A stretch of DNA of 64,000 bases from Sinimarinibacterium arenosum (GTDB lineage: Bacteria; Pseudomonadota; Gammaproteobacteria; Nevskiales; Nevskiaceae). The stretch spans positions 1 to 64,000 of the forward strand of contig NZ_SUKF01000010.1 in NCBI RefSeq assembly GCF_005047655.1. Reading direction: 5' to 3'. The position numbers were made by a program, and so were the translations under genes. The notes below the pieces were generated by a model. It worked only from the letters and a program-made list of their open reading frames with translations, was not told where the DNA came from and did not search any database. Below, piece after piece: positions 18,467-27,579 of this stretch (the first letter of the stretch is position 1; the number at the start of each line of letters is the position of its first letter).

Positions 18467-19309
18467 ATGTCCCGTCTGTTTGTCGAACAGCTGACTGTCA
18501 TTGACTGCGCCTTCCTCGACGCGGCCCGCGGCTTGGTCGGTGAAAGCTGGATCGTCGACATCGAGCTGGATGGCGACCTCGACGACCAATCGATGGTGCT
18601 GGACTTCGGCGAGGTCAAGAAACGCTGCAAGCAGCTGATCGACCAGAGCGTCGACCACAGCCTTCTGGTGCCGGCGCAGGCCACCGAATTGATGGTGCAG
18701 AACGGCGATGACAGCCTGCACCTGCTGTTCCGCTCGGATCTGGGCGCGATCGAGCACATCTCACCTGCCGCTTCGGTCACCCTGATCGATACCGACGAAA
18801 TCGACGCCGAGGCGGTTTGCGCCCATCTGCGCCCGCTGTTGCATGCGCAGCTGCCGGAGAGCGTGCGCGCGGTCAATCTGCAACTGCGCACCGAAGTCAT
18901 TCCAGGCGCCTACTATCACTACGCGCACGGCCTGAAGAAACATGCCGGAGCGTGCCAGCGTATTGCCCATGGACATCGTTCCAAGATCGAAATCCGTGTC
19001 GACGGCGAACGCGACGCCGCACTGGAAATGCGCGTCGCCAGCGGCTGGCTCGATGTTTATCTCGGCAGTCGCGAGGATCTTGTCGCGCGCGGCAATGGCC
19101 GCATGCGATTTGCCTACACCGCCCCCCAGGGCCACTACCAACTGGCGCTGCCCGAATCCCACGTCGACCTGTTCGACGGCGATACCACGGTCGAACGCAT
19201 CGCCGAGCACCTGGCACGGCTGCTGGCGCCGCTGCGCCCAGGCCGCACGGTGCAGGTCCGGGCGTACGAAGGGGTGATGAAAGGCGCGGTTGCGGAACAA
19301 CGCGGGTAA
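18467..19309 (+). CDS. Two-domain 6-carboxytetrahydropterin synthase-like protein
   Basis: A 280-residue protein made of two fused T-fold domains of the QueD/PTPS family, which act on dihydroneopterin triphosphate in queuosine or pterin synthesis. The N-terminal half keeps the MVLDFGEVKK motif and Asp63-His64 (VDHSLL) but has lost the zinc histidines. The C-terminal half keeps the zinc and catalytic features His151/His154, Cys163 and His168-x-His170 (AHGHRSKIEI), plus DTTVERIAEHL and a late Glu, but has lost the DF motif. In known homomeric enzymes the Cys and the Asp-His pair come from neighbouring subunits, so the fusion could rebuild one active site. No other queuosine gene is adjacent. 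Confidence 0.82.
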   Translation: MSRLFVEQLTVIDCAFLDAARGLVGESWIVDIELDGDLDDQSMVLDFGEVKKRCKQLIDQSVDHSLLVPAQATELMVQNGDDSLHLLFRSDLGAIEHISPAASVTLIDTDEIDAEAVCAHLRPLLHAQLPESVRAVNLQLRTEVIPGAYYHYAHGLKKHAGACQRIAHGHRSKIEIRVDGERDAALEMRVASGWLDVYLGSREDLVARGNGRMRFAYTAPQGHYQLALPESHVDLFDGDTTVERIAEHLARLLAPLRPGRTVQVRAYEGVMKGAVAEQRG

Positions 19310-19358
19310 GTCTTTCCATTCACGCCGGATTCAGCTGCAGCGGTGCAGACTGTCGGGC

Positions 19359-20075
19359 ATGAGTCGGAAAACCGCATCTGTTCTGCTGATCCTCGGCGGC
19401 GCGCTGAGCCTGACAGGCTGCGTCGGCTATCCAGTCTATGGCCCCGGAGAAGTCTACGGCGGCGCGGTCTATGGACAGAGTTACGGCTACCCCGTCTACA
19501 ACGACAACCATTGGTCGTACTACGACCAGTATCCGTACGGTTACCGACCCTACGGCTATTCCAGCTACAACTACTACAACTATTCTGGCGCACCCTATCT
19601 TTATTCGCGCCCGTCGCCGTGGTACGGCTACGGTTGGGACGATGACCACCGCAACGATCATCGACGCCCACCGCCCGGTCATGTTTATCGCCCTGGCGAA
19701 GGTCATGACCACGACAACGACCATGATGGCAATCACGGCTCACGCCCACCAACGAACCGGCCACCGGCAAATGGCGGCTGGGCGGGCATCGCGCAACCCA
19801 TCGTGAAACCCCGGCCGGGCAGCAATCAGTCGAACCAGCCGCCGCCACGGACCGACCATCGCATCGACAATAATCCGCCGCGCCAGCAACGGCAGAGCAT
19901 CACGCCGCCGCCGCGGACCGCGCCACAGCCCACACCGCGCCCGACACCCGGACGGGTCATACGGGAACGCGATCCGGAGCGCGACGTCGCGCCGAAACCG
20001 GGCACAGAACGCCGGGAGCGTCCGGAACGACAGACCCAGCGTGACGTCGACGCCGAGCGCCAACGCCAGCGATGA
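19359..20075 (+). CDS. Low-complexity Tyr/Gly/Pro-rich lipoprotein
   Basis: A 238-residue predicted lipoprotein: signal peptide [20 protein letters not shown] with the lipidated Cys in LTGC at about residue 21. The mature part is first Tyr/Gly-rich ([23 protein letters not shown]), then His/Asp-rich ([12 protein letters not shown]), then Pro/Arg/Gln-rich to the end. No fold or enzyme motif is recognisable. The start at 19359 places the signal peptide correctly; the longer open frame upstream overlaps the previous gene. The His/Asp patch could bind metal. That is inference. Confidence 0.75.
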   Translation: MSRKTASVLLILGGALSLTGCVGYPVYGPGEVYGGAVYGQSYGYPVYNDNHWSYYDQYPYGYRPYGYSSYNYYNYSGAPYLYSRPSPWYGYGWDDDHRNDHRRPPPGHVYRPGEGHDHDNDHDGNHGSRPPTNRPPANGGWAGIAQPIVKPRPGSNQSNQPPPRTDHRIDNNPPRQQRQSITPPPRTAPQPTPRPTPGRVIRERDPERDVAPKPGTERRERPERQTQRDVDAERQRQR

Positions 20076-20077
20076 GC

Positions 20078-20093
20078 GCTCCTGCGCAGGAGC
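20078..20093 (+). other. Perfect 16-base palindrome after the lipoprotein gene
   Basis: GCTCCTGCGCAGGAGC begins two bases after the lipoprotein stop codon. No T-tract follows. It may act as a weak terminator or an mRNA end-stabilising hairpin between the lipoprotein gene and hisI. Confidence 0.35.
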
Positions 20094-20166
20094 CTGCCGG
20101 CCGAGAGCCGAATCAGGCATTTGTGGTATAAAAGCGCCCCATTTTTTGCAGCCCAGCGCATCCCCC

Positions 20167-20643
20167 ATGGCCGCAGACATTCACTTTTTCCCCCGGGTCA
20201 GCATCGAGCAGGTCGAGGAAGGCAAGGAACTTGCCCCGAAATTCGACGAAGAAGGTCTGATCCCCTGTGTCACGACCGCCGCGCAGTCCGGTGAGGTGTT
20301 GATGCTCGGCTACATGAATGCCGAAGCGCTCAAGCGCACCATCGCCACCGGTGAAGCACACTACTGGTCCCGTTCACGTCAGGTGCTGTGGCACAAGGGC
20401 GCGACCAGCGGCCTGGTGCAGAAAGTGGTCGAACTGCGCGTCGACGACGACCAGGATGCAATCTGGCTGCGTGTGGACGTCGTCGGCGACGCCAGCTGCC
20501 ACGTCGGCTTCCGCTCGTGCTTCTACCGTTCGGTGCCGGTTGGCACAGGACCGGACGTGCGCGAACTGGCATTCGAGGAAGCCGAGAAGACCTTCGATCC
20601 GAAGGAAATCTACGGCGACGCGCCGAATCCGACCAAGCTGTAG
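20167..20643 (+). CDS. hisI: Phosphoribosyl-AMP cyclohydrolase
   Basis: HisI opens the purine ring of phosphoribosyl-AMP in the third step of histidine synthesis. The 158-residue protein contains [37 protein letters not shown] and the metal-binding C-terminal motif [14 protein letters not shown], with a Mg-binding acidic patch DDDQDAIWL. It is a stand-alone HisI without a fused HisE domain, and no other histidine genes are nearby. The ATG at 20167 ([12 protein letters not shown]) was chosen over an upstream frame overlapping the lipoprotein gene. Confidence 0.95.
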   Translation: MAADIHFFPRVSIEQVEEGKELAPKFDEEGLIPCVTTAAQSGEVLMLGYMNAEALKRTIATGEAHYWSRSRQVLWHKGATSGLVQKVVELRVDDDQDAIWLRVDVVGDASCHVGFRSCFYRSVPVGTGPDVRELAFEEAEKTFDPKEIYGDAPNPTKL

Positions 20644-20646
20644 CAG

Positions 20647-20677
20647 CAGTTTCCAGTTTGTAGTTTCCGGTTTCCAG
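20647..20677. repeat. Short TTTCCAG-type intergenic repeat
   Basis: Three imperfect copies of a TTTCCAG/TTTCCGG unit lie just after hisI. The core GCAGTTTCCAGT recurs at 49035-49046 between lysC and alaS, where another TTTCCAG and an inverted AACTGGAAAC copy are also present. It is too short to be a mobile element and may be a small dispersed repeat of this genome. Confidence 0.5.
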
Positions 20678-20717
20678 GCTAGCGCCTGAGCGGCGCTGCG
20701 GAAGCGATAAACTGCTT

Positions 20718-23051
20718 TCAAGGCTCGGCCGCGGTGTTCCACCAATGTCGATGTTGGCGGCGCCATGCCTCGGCCACCGGCTCACCGTCCGGCCCCATGG
20801 TGATTGTGATCGCGCCCTCAACTCCGGTCGTGAACAGCACCGCCCCACGCTCGCGGTAGCGCGCCACGACCTCCGGCTTGGGGTGACCGTAGCGGCTGCG
20901 CCATCCGGCGGGGAACACGACCCACTGAGGCTGCACCGCAGCGACGAAGGCCCGTGTCGACGACGTGCGGCTGCCATGATGCGGGGCAATCAGCACATCG
21001 GCATGCAGCTGCTGCGGATGCGCTCGTAGCAGCTGCTTCTCGGCACCGTGCTCGATGTCTCCTGGCAACAGCACATCGAATACGCCATCGATATGCAGCA
21101 CGCAGGAACCATTGTTATCGGACCACGCACCACCGTCCGGATGCAGCAGCTCGAATTGCACGCCATCCCAGGTCCAGGCTTCACCCTCAAGGCAGGGCCG
21201 CCCCTGATCCGTACCGATCTCGTCGCCGACATCAAGCAGTGATCGAACCGCTGCGACGCCGCCGGCATGGTCATTGTCGCCGTGCGACAACAGCAGGCGA
21301 TCGATCCGACGCACGCCTTGCTGTAGCAGATACGGCACCACCACAGAGCGCCCGGCATCGAAACCTTCGTCCCACGCAGGGCCGGCATCGAACAGCAGTG
21401 TGTGATTCGCGGTCCGCACCACGACGGCCAGCCCCTGCCCCACATCCAGTACCGTCAGCTGCAGGCGTTCGACCTCCTGTGTCTGCGGCCACGCCAGCGG
21501 CAGCAATCCGATCAGAGCCAGATGCCGCAGCGGCAGGCCTCGCGGCGCAAACGCCAGGATCGCGCCGATGCAGGCCAGCGCGAGGGTCGCAACATCGGCA
21601 CCGGCAGGAATCCAGGCCTGCGGCGCTATCTGCGCAGCCCATTGCAGTGCCACATCAACCCGGTCCAGCGCCCAGGCGCTGAGCTGCAGGGACAGGGGCC
21701 CTACCGTGGTCGAACCCATCGCCAGTAGCGTTGCGATCAGAACCACCGGCGTCAGCACGGTAAATACCGGCACCGCCATCAGATTCGCGAGCGGTGACAG
21801 CCATGCGAGGCCGCCGAAGAAATACACCGTCAGCGGCATCAGCATCAGGCTGAGAAACAACTGTACGACCAGAACGGTCCGCCACGCCGGCATGGCACGC
21901 CAACGCCCCAAAGTGACATAGAAAATCGCGGTGACGGCACCAAAGGACAGCCATAAGCCGGGACTCAACACCGCCATCGGGTCGAGCATCAGGATCAGTG
22001 CCCAGGCGTAGCCCAGCGAACGCAGCGGACGGCTGCGTCTCGCCAGCAGCGAGGCCGCCACCAGGACGAGCAGCATGATCAGTGCGCGTGTCACCGGCGG
22101 CTCAAAACCGGCGAGCAATGCGTATACCGTTGCCACCATCGCCGAACCCACCAGACCGACCCGCTGCGCCGGGACAACAAGACACAGGCGCGGCCACAGC
22201 GACCAGGTCCAGCGCAGCAACAGGAAGGCGAAACCGCCGACGATGGCCAGATTGAAGCCCGAGATCGCGATCAGATGCGTGGTGCCGGTGAGTCGGTAGC
22301 GATCCCAGTCAGCATCACGCAAATCCGACGTGTCGCCCACGCTCAGCGCCAGAATCAGCGCTGCCGGCGTTCCGCGACCCAGCACCGCATGGACGCGATC
22401 GACCACACTCTGGCGCAGACTCAGTACCACATCCCGATGGACTTCCGTGCACGGCCTGCCCTCGACCACGCTGGCGGTCGCGCCGATACCCTCGCGCAGC
22501 AACCACGCTTCGTAGTCGAATCCGCCGGGATTGAGCGAGCCATGGGGACTGCGCATGCGCAGACGCAACACCCAGCACTGCGCCCCGCTCGGCTCGGCCT
22601 CGCTGCGATACCAGCTGACGCGGATGCGGCGAGGAAAGTCGTTTCCGACCGCGCCTGCATCCGGAGTAAACAAGAAGCGCCACGTGGGCAACTCCTCATC
22701 CGCGTGTTGCCGTCGCTCCGGCAGCGACGAGATCACGCCGCGAAGCTCGACCGTTTCGCCGTGCCGCCGGGCGGGCCAGCGCTGATCCAGATAACGCTGC
22801 GCCTGCCAGGTGGTCAGCAGCAGCCCGAGCACCAGGGCGCCCCATAGCGCACGGCCGCGCCACGGCAGCAAAGTCGAGACGGCGGCAATGCACAGGAGCA
22901 GCAGCGTCGGCAGCTCCGGCAGGGCATGCACACACAGCACACCGACAGTGAAGCCCGGCACCATATGCAGCGGGTCCACCGCGGCGCGCGGCTTCAGGAC
23001 ACGCTGAATCGAGTCCCACACCCGCCACCCCTCCCACACACGTCCGACCAC
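20718..23051 (-). CDS. comEC: DNA internalization-related competence protein ComEC/Rec2
   Basis: A 777-residue polytopic inner-membrane channel for uptake of single-stranded DNA in natural transformation. It has N-terminal helices (LPTLLLLCIAAVSTLLPW), an OB-like DUF4131 segment, the competence domain with HLIAISGFNLAIVGG, and a C-terminal metallo-beta-lactamase-like domain with LLSHGDNDHAGG and APHHGSRTSST. The GTG at 23051 gives the longest form; an ATG at 22964 (MVPGFTVGVL) would begin at the first helix and is equally plausible. It follows lolD by 22 bases, a neighbourhood seen in many gammaproteobacteria. Confidence 0.94.
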   Translation of the reverse strand: MVGRVWEGWRVWDSIQRVLKPRAAVDPLHMVPGFTVGVLCVHALPELPTLLLLCIAAVSTLLPWRGRALWGALVLGLLLTTWQAQRYLDQRWPARRHGETVELRGVISSLPERRQHADEELPTWRFLFTPDAGAVGNDFPRRIRVSWYRSEAEPSGAQCWVLRLRMRSPHGSLNPGGFDYEAWLLREGIGATASVVEGRPCTEVHRDVVLSLRQSVVDRVHAVLGRGTPAALILALSVGDTSDLRDADWDRYRLTGTTHLIAISGFNLAIVGGFAFLLLRWTWSLWPRLCLVVPAQRVGLVGSAMVATVYALLAGFEPPVTRALIMLLVLVAASLLARRSRPLRSLGYAWALILMLDPMAVLSPGLWLSFGAVTAIFYVTLGRWRAMPAWRTVLVVQLFLSLMLMPLTVYFFGGLAWLSPLANLMAVPVFTVLTPVVLIATLLAMGSTTVGPLSLQLSAWALDRVDVALQWAAQIAPQAWIPAGADVATLALACIGAILAFAPRGLPLRHLALIGLLPLAWPQTQEVERLQLTVLDVGQGLAVVVRTANHTLLFDAGPAWDEGFDAGRSVVVPYLLQQGVRRIDRLLLSHGDNDHAGGVAAVRSLLDVGDEIGTDQGRPCLEGEAWTWDGVQFELLHPDGGAWSDNNGSCVLHIDGVFDVLLPGDIEHGAEKQLLRAHPQQLHADVLIAPHHGSRTSSTRAFVAAVQPQWVVFPAGWRSRYGHPKPEVVARYRERGAVLFTTGVEGAITITMGPDGEPVAEAWRRQHRHWWNTAAEP

Positions 23052-23073
23052 AATGAGCGGCGCGCGTTGTTAT

Positions 23074-23760
23074 CTATTCGAGAGGTGTATTAAGCCCGGA
23101 GGCGTCCAAGGTCAAGACGCGATCCATGCGTCGTGCCAGATTCAAGTCGTGCGTCACCACGACAAGACTGGTACCGAACTCCTGATTCAGCGACACCATC
23201 AGGTCGAACACGCGCTCGGCCGTGCGCGCATCCAGATTGCCGGTCGGCTCATCGGCCAACACGCAGGCCGGCTGCGTCACCAATGCACGCGCCACCGCGG
23301 CACGCTGGCGTTCACCGCCGGACAACTCACCCGGCTTGTGCTGCAGGCGTTCGCCCAGGCCCACGCGTTCCAGCACATCGCGCGCACGCGCATAGGCGTC
23401 GCGCTCGGGATCGCGGCGGATCAGCAGCGGCAGCGCCACATTTTCGAGCGCGCTGAATTCTGGCAGCAGATGATGAAACTGGTAGACAAAGCCCAGCGCG
23501 CGGTTGCGCAAGCGTCCACGCTCCGCATCCGACAGCGCCGACATGCGTTGGCCGGCGACCCAGACTTCGCCGGCGGTGGGCGTTTCAAGGCCGCCGAGGC
23601 AATGCAGCAGGGTCGATTTTCCGCTGCCACTGGCACCAACGATGGCGACACGTTCGCCCGCGGCAACTTCGAGGTTGATGGCCTTCAGCACATCCAGATG
23701 CAGGCGTCCGTCATCGAACGTCTTGGACAGACCGGAGGCTTTGAGAATGCTATCGGTCAT
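23074..23760 (-). CDS. lolD: Lipoprotein-releasing ABC transporter ATP-binding protein LolD
   Basis: LolD powers release of outer-membrane-directed lipoproteins from the inner membrane to LolA. The 228-residue protein has Walker [14 protein letters not shown], signature [15 protein letters not shown], Walker [12 protein letters not shown] and H-loop VVVTHDL, and the LolD-type [19 protein letters not shown] chose the ATG at 23760 (MTDSILKAS). It lies 152 bases after the permease stop, with a strong hairpin in between. Confidence 0.96.
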   Translation of the reverse strand: MTDSILKASGLSKTFDDGRLHLDVLKAINLEVAAGERVAIVGASGSGKSTLLHCLGGLETPTAGEVWVAGQRMSALSDAERGRLRNRALGFVYQFHHLLPEFSALENVALPLLIRRDPERDAYARARDVLERVGLGERLQHKPGELSGGERQRAAVARALVTQPACVLADEPTGNLDARTAERVFDLMVSLNQEFGTSLVVVTHDLNLARRMDRVLTLDASGLNTPLE

Positions 23761-23871
23761 TCCCGCACTCCCCCAGCGCCGCACAGTCCACTTGTGAGGC
23801 CACGATCCCTGGACTGCACCCGAGGCCTTCGACTCTTTTCCATTGGGGCTGCCCCTTCACGACGCTACGAT

Positions 23872-23890
23872 CCCCAGGCTGTGCCTGGGG
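23872..23890 (-). other. Hairpin between the LolC/E-type gene and lolD
   Basis: An 8-base perfect stem CCCCAGGC/GCCTGGGG with a 3-base loop lies 23 bases after the permease stop codon, on the way to lolD. No T-tract is seen, so it could stabilise or attenuate the transcript and change the LolC-to-LolD ratio. The whole 23761-23912 gap contains no ORF. Confidence 0.4.
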
Positions 23891-23912
23891 CCCCTCCACG
23901 CTGTTCAGGGGC

Positions 23913-25160
23913 TTACTCATACCGCAGCGCCTCCGCCGGTTGGACGCGCGAGCCACGCCAGGCCGGATACAGGGTCGAGAACAGGCCCAGTGCCAGCGAA
24001 AGGCCGGCGATCCGGATCACGTCGCCCGGCTCCAGCTGCGACGGCAGTTCGCTGATGTAGTACACATCCGGCGACAGGAACTGCTGTCCCATCAATCGCT
24101 CCAGCAGCGGCACCAGACTCTCGACGTTGAGCGCCAGCGCAATGCCGCCAGCGACGCCCAGCAGGGTACCGACGATGCCGATGATCGACCCCTGCACCAT
24201 GAAGATCGCCATGATCGAACGCGGCGTCGCGCCGAGCGTGCGCAGAATCGCGATGTCGGCCTGCTTGTCCTGAACCACCATCACCAGGGTCGACACGATA
24301 TTGAACGCGGCGACGCCGACGATCAGCGACAGGATGATGAACATCACCATCTTCTCGGTCTTCACTGCGCGGAAGAAATTGGCGTGGCTGCGGGTCCAGT
24401 CGGACACGTAGAACATGCCCGGCAAGGTTCCGGCCAGATCGCGCGCGACCTGCGGCGCCTGGAACAGGTCGAACAGTTTCAGGCGCACGCCAGTGACGCC
24501 CTCGCCCAGACGCAGCAGCGCCTGGGCATCCTTCATATGAACCAGCACCAGACCGCGGTCGAACTCGTACATGCCAACCTGGAAGATGCCGGTCACTGTG
24601 AAACGGCGAAACCGTGGCAGCACACCGGCCGGCGTCACACTGGCCTGCGGAATCATCAAATCGACATGATCGCCCAGGGTCGCGCCCAGCGATGTTGCCA
24701 GTTCATAGCCCAGGATGATGTTGTAGGCCCCTGGCTGCAGCGAATCCAGCGAACCCGCCTTCATGTTGGCGCCGATATCGGAGACCTTGACCTCCTCCTC
24801 CGGCAGAATGCCGCGCAGCAGCGTCCCCGAGAGTTCACCACCAACCTTGACCATGCCCTCGCCCTCGATATACGGCGCAACGCCTTCGATCGAGGAATTT
24901 TTCATCGCCGAATCGGCCACCTGCGGCCAGTCTTCAAGGCTACCGCGAAACGCTGAAATCGATGCGTGCGAAGCCATGCCGAGGATGCGCGTCCGCAGCT
25001 CGCGCTCGAAGCCGTTCATCACCGACAGCACTGTGATCAGTGCGGTCACGCCGATCGCGATACCGAGCATCGACGCCATCGAGATGAAGGAAATGAAATG
25101 GTTGCGCCGCTTGGCGCGCGTATAGCGCAGGCCGGCATACAACTCGTAGGGATTGTGCAC
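23913..25160 (-). CDS. lolC: Lipoprotein-releasing ABC transporter permease (LolC/LolE family)
   Basis: A 415-residue inner-membrane permease of the lipoprotein export complex. It has one N-terminal helix (FISMASMLGIAIGVTALITVLSVMNGF), a periplasmic domain of about 220 residues, and three C-terminal helices with the coupling segment ILRTLGATPRSIM. I chose the GTG at 25160 (MHNPYELYAGLRYTRAKRRN), which starts exactly at the family's conserved N terminus; the open frame extends much further upstream but only as unrelated shadow sequence. Only one permease gene is present before lolD, so a LolF-like homodimer is possible, unless a second gene lies elsewhere. Confidence 0.92.
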   Translation of the reverse strand: MHNPYELYAGLRYTRAKRRNHFISFISMASMLGIAIGVTALITVLSVMNGFERELRTRILGMASHASISAFRGSLEDWPQVADSAMKNSSIEGVAPYIEGEGMVKVGGELSGTLLRGILPEEEVKVSDIGANMKAGSLDSLQPGAYNIILGYELATSLGATLGDHVDLMIPQASVTPAGVLPRFRRFTVTGIFQVGMYEFDRGLVLVHMKDAQALLRLGEGVTGVRLKLFDLFQAPQVARDLAGTLPGMFYVSDWTRSHANFFRAVKTEKMVMFIILSLIVGVAAFNIVSTLVMVVQDKQADIAILRTLGATPRSIMAIFMVQGSIIGIVGTLLGVAGGIALALNVESLVPLLERLMGQQFLSPDVYYISELPSQLEPGDVIRIAGLSLALGLFSTLYPAWRGSRVQPAEALRYE

Positions 25161-25352
25161 GGGGGATCGGTCAATTGTTGCAGCGGATGAGTATAGCGAT
25201 AGGCCCGACGCGCTGCGGGACGGATCCGGCGATCCATTGCAGATGACACCCACAGGATCGTTCCGGTGACACAAAACGGTAAGCAATACGCAACACGGGC
25301 TCTTTAGCATCCGCGCGTCAACCCAGCCCAGAACTCGCCAAGGAAGCAACCC

Positions 25353-27476
25353 GTGAGCAGACACGACGACGAACCTGTCACCAATTTCTCTTCTAATCCC
25401 CACATCTCCGACGTCCTGAACGCACGTATCACTCGCCGACAGGCGGTATTTGGTGGCTTGTCGGCCACGACCGCGGCGATGTTCGGCAGTGTCGGCCTTG
25501 TCGGCTGCAGCGACGATGACAACGGCGCATCCCCCAAGCTCGGGTTCAGCGCGGTTGCGCACAGCAAAGCCGACTTCGTGTCGATTCCCAGCGGCTACTC
25601 GGCAGCGGTGCTTTACGCCCTGGGCGATCCGATCAAGGCTGGAATCGGCGCCTACAGCAACGCCGGACTTGATGCCGACTTCGACCAGCGCGCGGGCGAC
25701 CATCACGACGGCATGTCGTACTTCCCGCTGCCGAACGGTTCAAGCGCCTCGGATAACGGGCTGCTGTGCATCAACCACGAAAACATTACGCAGGACTACC
25801 TGCACGTGGCCGGTGCAACGTCCAACGGCGGCGTCCGCCCACAAGCGGAAGTGCTTAAGGAAATGAACTGCCACGGCGTCAGCGTCATCGAGATCAAGAA
25901 AACCGGCGGTGTCTGGTTGGTCGTTCAGGACTCTCTGTACAACCGCCGCATCACGCCGTTCACGCAAATGGAATTGCATGGCCCGTTGCGCAACAGCGGA
26001 TTTGCCGTCACCAAGTACTCCACTGATGGCAGCACGACCCGCGGCACGCTGAACAACTGCGCCAACGGCCAGACGCCGTGGGGCACCTACCTGACCTGCG
26101 AAGAGAACTGGGCGTACTATTTCAAGCGGGCAACCGGCGACGACGCCAACCGCAACAGCGCCGACAACGCGCTGCTGTCGCGCTACGGAATCAACCCGGG
26201 CGCTGCCGGCAACTACGGCTGGACCACCGCCGCCGGCGACCAGTTCCAGCGCCTCGACATCACTGTGAGTGGCGCCTCGGCCGGTGCGGACTATCGCAAC
26301 GAAGCCTATACTTACGGATGGATCGTCGAGATCGACCCCTATACCCCGGATTCAGCACCGCGTAAGCGCTCGGCCATGGGACGTCTGGGCCACGAAGGCT
26401 GCATCTTCGCGCCAGCGAAGAAGGGCGAGCCGATCGTTGCCTACACCGGGGACGACTCCCGCAACGAGTACATCTACAAGTACGTCTCGAATGCGAATTG
26501 GGATCCCGCTGACGCCGAGGGCGGCCTGGACGCCGGCGACAAGTACCTGAACAGCGGCACGCTGTATGTCGCGAAGTTCAACGCCGACGGCACGGGTGAA
26601 TGGATTGCGCTGGCCTACCAGAGCAATGGCCTTGATGAAAGCAATGCCAAATATCCCTTCAGCAGCCAGGCCGCGGTCATGGTCGGAACTCGTCTGGCCG
26701 CAGATTCGGTCGGTGCTACCAAGATGGATCGCCCCGAGTGGGGTGCGGTCCATCACAAGAGCGGCGAGGTTTACTTCACACTGACCAACAGCTCCAGCAG
26801 CTCCAGCGGTCGCGGCCAGGGCGGCGCCGGCTCGCAGCCGGTCGACGCAGCCAATCCGCGCTCGTATGACGCCGGCACCGACGGCAACCCGGACCTGGAC
26901 GGCAACGTCAATGGACACATCATCCGCTGGCGTGAAGACGGCGGCATGTCCTCGTCAACCACGTTTGAATGGGACATCTTCCTCTTCGGTGCCCGTTCGA
27001 CCTATGGCGTCAGCATCAACGTGTCCGGACTGACCGCGGCGAATGATTTCTCGAGCCCGGACGGTCTGTGGTTCGACAGCAGCGGCATGCTGTGGATCCA
27101 GACTGACGACGGCGCCTACACCGATACGACCAACTGCATGATGCTGGCTGCGGTGCCCGGCAAGGTCGGTGACGGCGGCGAGATCACCATCGGCGACCAG
27201 AAGACCTATATCGGCGCCCTGCCGAGCGACGACACCCTGCGTCGCTTCCTGGTCGGTCCGAAGGAATGCGAAATCACCGGCATCACGATGACGCCGGACC
27301 GCAAGACCATGTTCGTAAACATTCAGCATCCGGGTGAGGACGGTTCACCGGAAGCGCCGACCAGCAACTGGCCCTCGATCACCGGTGACGCCACGGCTGT
27401 CGGCACCGCCAACAGTCGCCCACGTTCGGCAACCATCGTGATCACCAAGGACGATAGCGGCGATATCGCCAGCTGA
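25353..27476 (+). CDS. PhoX family phosphatase (DUF839), Tat-exported
   Basis: A 707-residue secreted protein of the PhoX/DUF839 family. PhoX members are Fe/Ca-dependent alkaline phosphatases with a six-bladed propeller. The N terminus has a twin-arginine motif (ITRRQAVFGG, Arg28-Arg29) and then GLVGC (Cys52), so it may be a Tat-exported lipoprotein. Typical PhoX phrases include LPNGSSASDNGLLCINHEN, TPWGTYLTCEENW, GHEGCIFAPAK and SPDGLWFDSSGMLWIQTD. A perfect terminator follows the stop. Two genes downstream is a second, more divergent DUF839 lipoprotein. The exact substrate cannot be told from the sequence. Confidence 0.9.
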   Translation: MSRHDDEPVTNFSSNPHISDVLNARITRRQAVFGGLSATTAAMFGSVGLVGCSDDDNGASPKLGFSAVAHSKADFVSIPSGYSAAVLYALGDPIKAGIGAYSNAGLDADFDQRAGDHHDGMSYFPLPNGSSASDNGLLCINHENITQDYLHVAGATSNGGVRPQAEVLKEMNCHGVSVIEIKKTGGVWLVVQDSLYNRRITPFTQMELHGPLRNSGFAVTKYSTDGSTTRGTLNNCANGQTPWGTYLTCEENWAYYFKRATGDDANRNSADNALLSRYGINPGAAGNYGWTTAAGDQFQRLDITVSGASAGADYRNEAYTYGWIVEIDPYTPDSAPRKRSAMGRLGHEGCIFAPAKKGEPIVAYTGDDSRNEYIYKYVSNANWDPADAEGGLDAGDKYLNSGTLYVAKFNADGTGEWIALAYQSNGLDESNAKYPFSSQAAVMVGTRLAADSVGATKMDRPEWGAVHHKSGEVYFTLTNSSSSSSGRGQGGAGSQPVDAANPRSYDAGTDGNPDLDGNVNGHIIRWREDGGMSSSTTFEWDIFLFGARSTYGVSINVSGLTAANDFSSPDGLWFDSSGMLWIQTDDGAYTDTTNCMMLAAVPGKVGDGGEITIGDQKTYIGALPSDDTLRRFLVGPKECEITGITMTPDRKTMFVNIQHPGEDGSPEAPTSNWPSITGDATAVGTANSRPRSATIVITKDDSGDIAS

Positions 27477-27510
27477 ACCCTCAGTCCAATTTTCGATCTG
27501 TCCCCGACTC

Positions 27511-27546
27511 GGTCCCGGCAAAGCGCCGGGACCTCTTTTCTTTTTT
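27511..27546 (+). terminator. Rho-independent terminator after the PhoX gene
   Basis: A 9-base perfect stem GGTCCCGGC/GCCGGGACC with loop AAAGC is followed by a 13-base pyrimidine tract containing 11 T. It is one of the clearest terminators in the window and separates the PhoX gene from the diheme gene 33 bases later. Confidence 0.92.
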
Positions 27547-27579
27547 ATGGCCGTGCATCGTCGTCACCCAGAACGCCAG

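Noticed and set aside
17145..18494. 449-codon plus-strand ORF over gltX
   Set aside because: A shadow of gltX, with no recognisable protein features.
25161..25706. Upstream extension of the LolC/E-type permease frame
   Set aside because: The extra 182 residues overlap the PhoX gene on the other strand and are not family-like; the conserved N terminus begins at the GTG at 25160.
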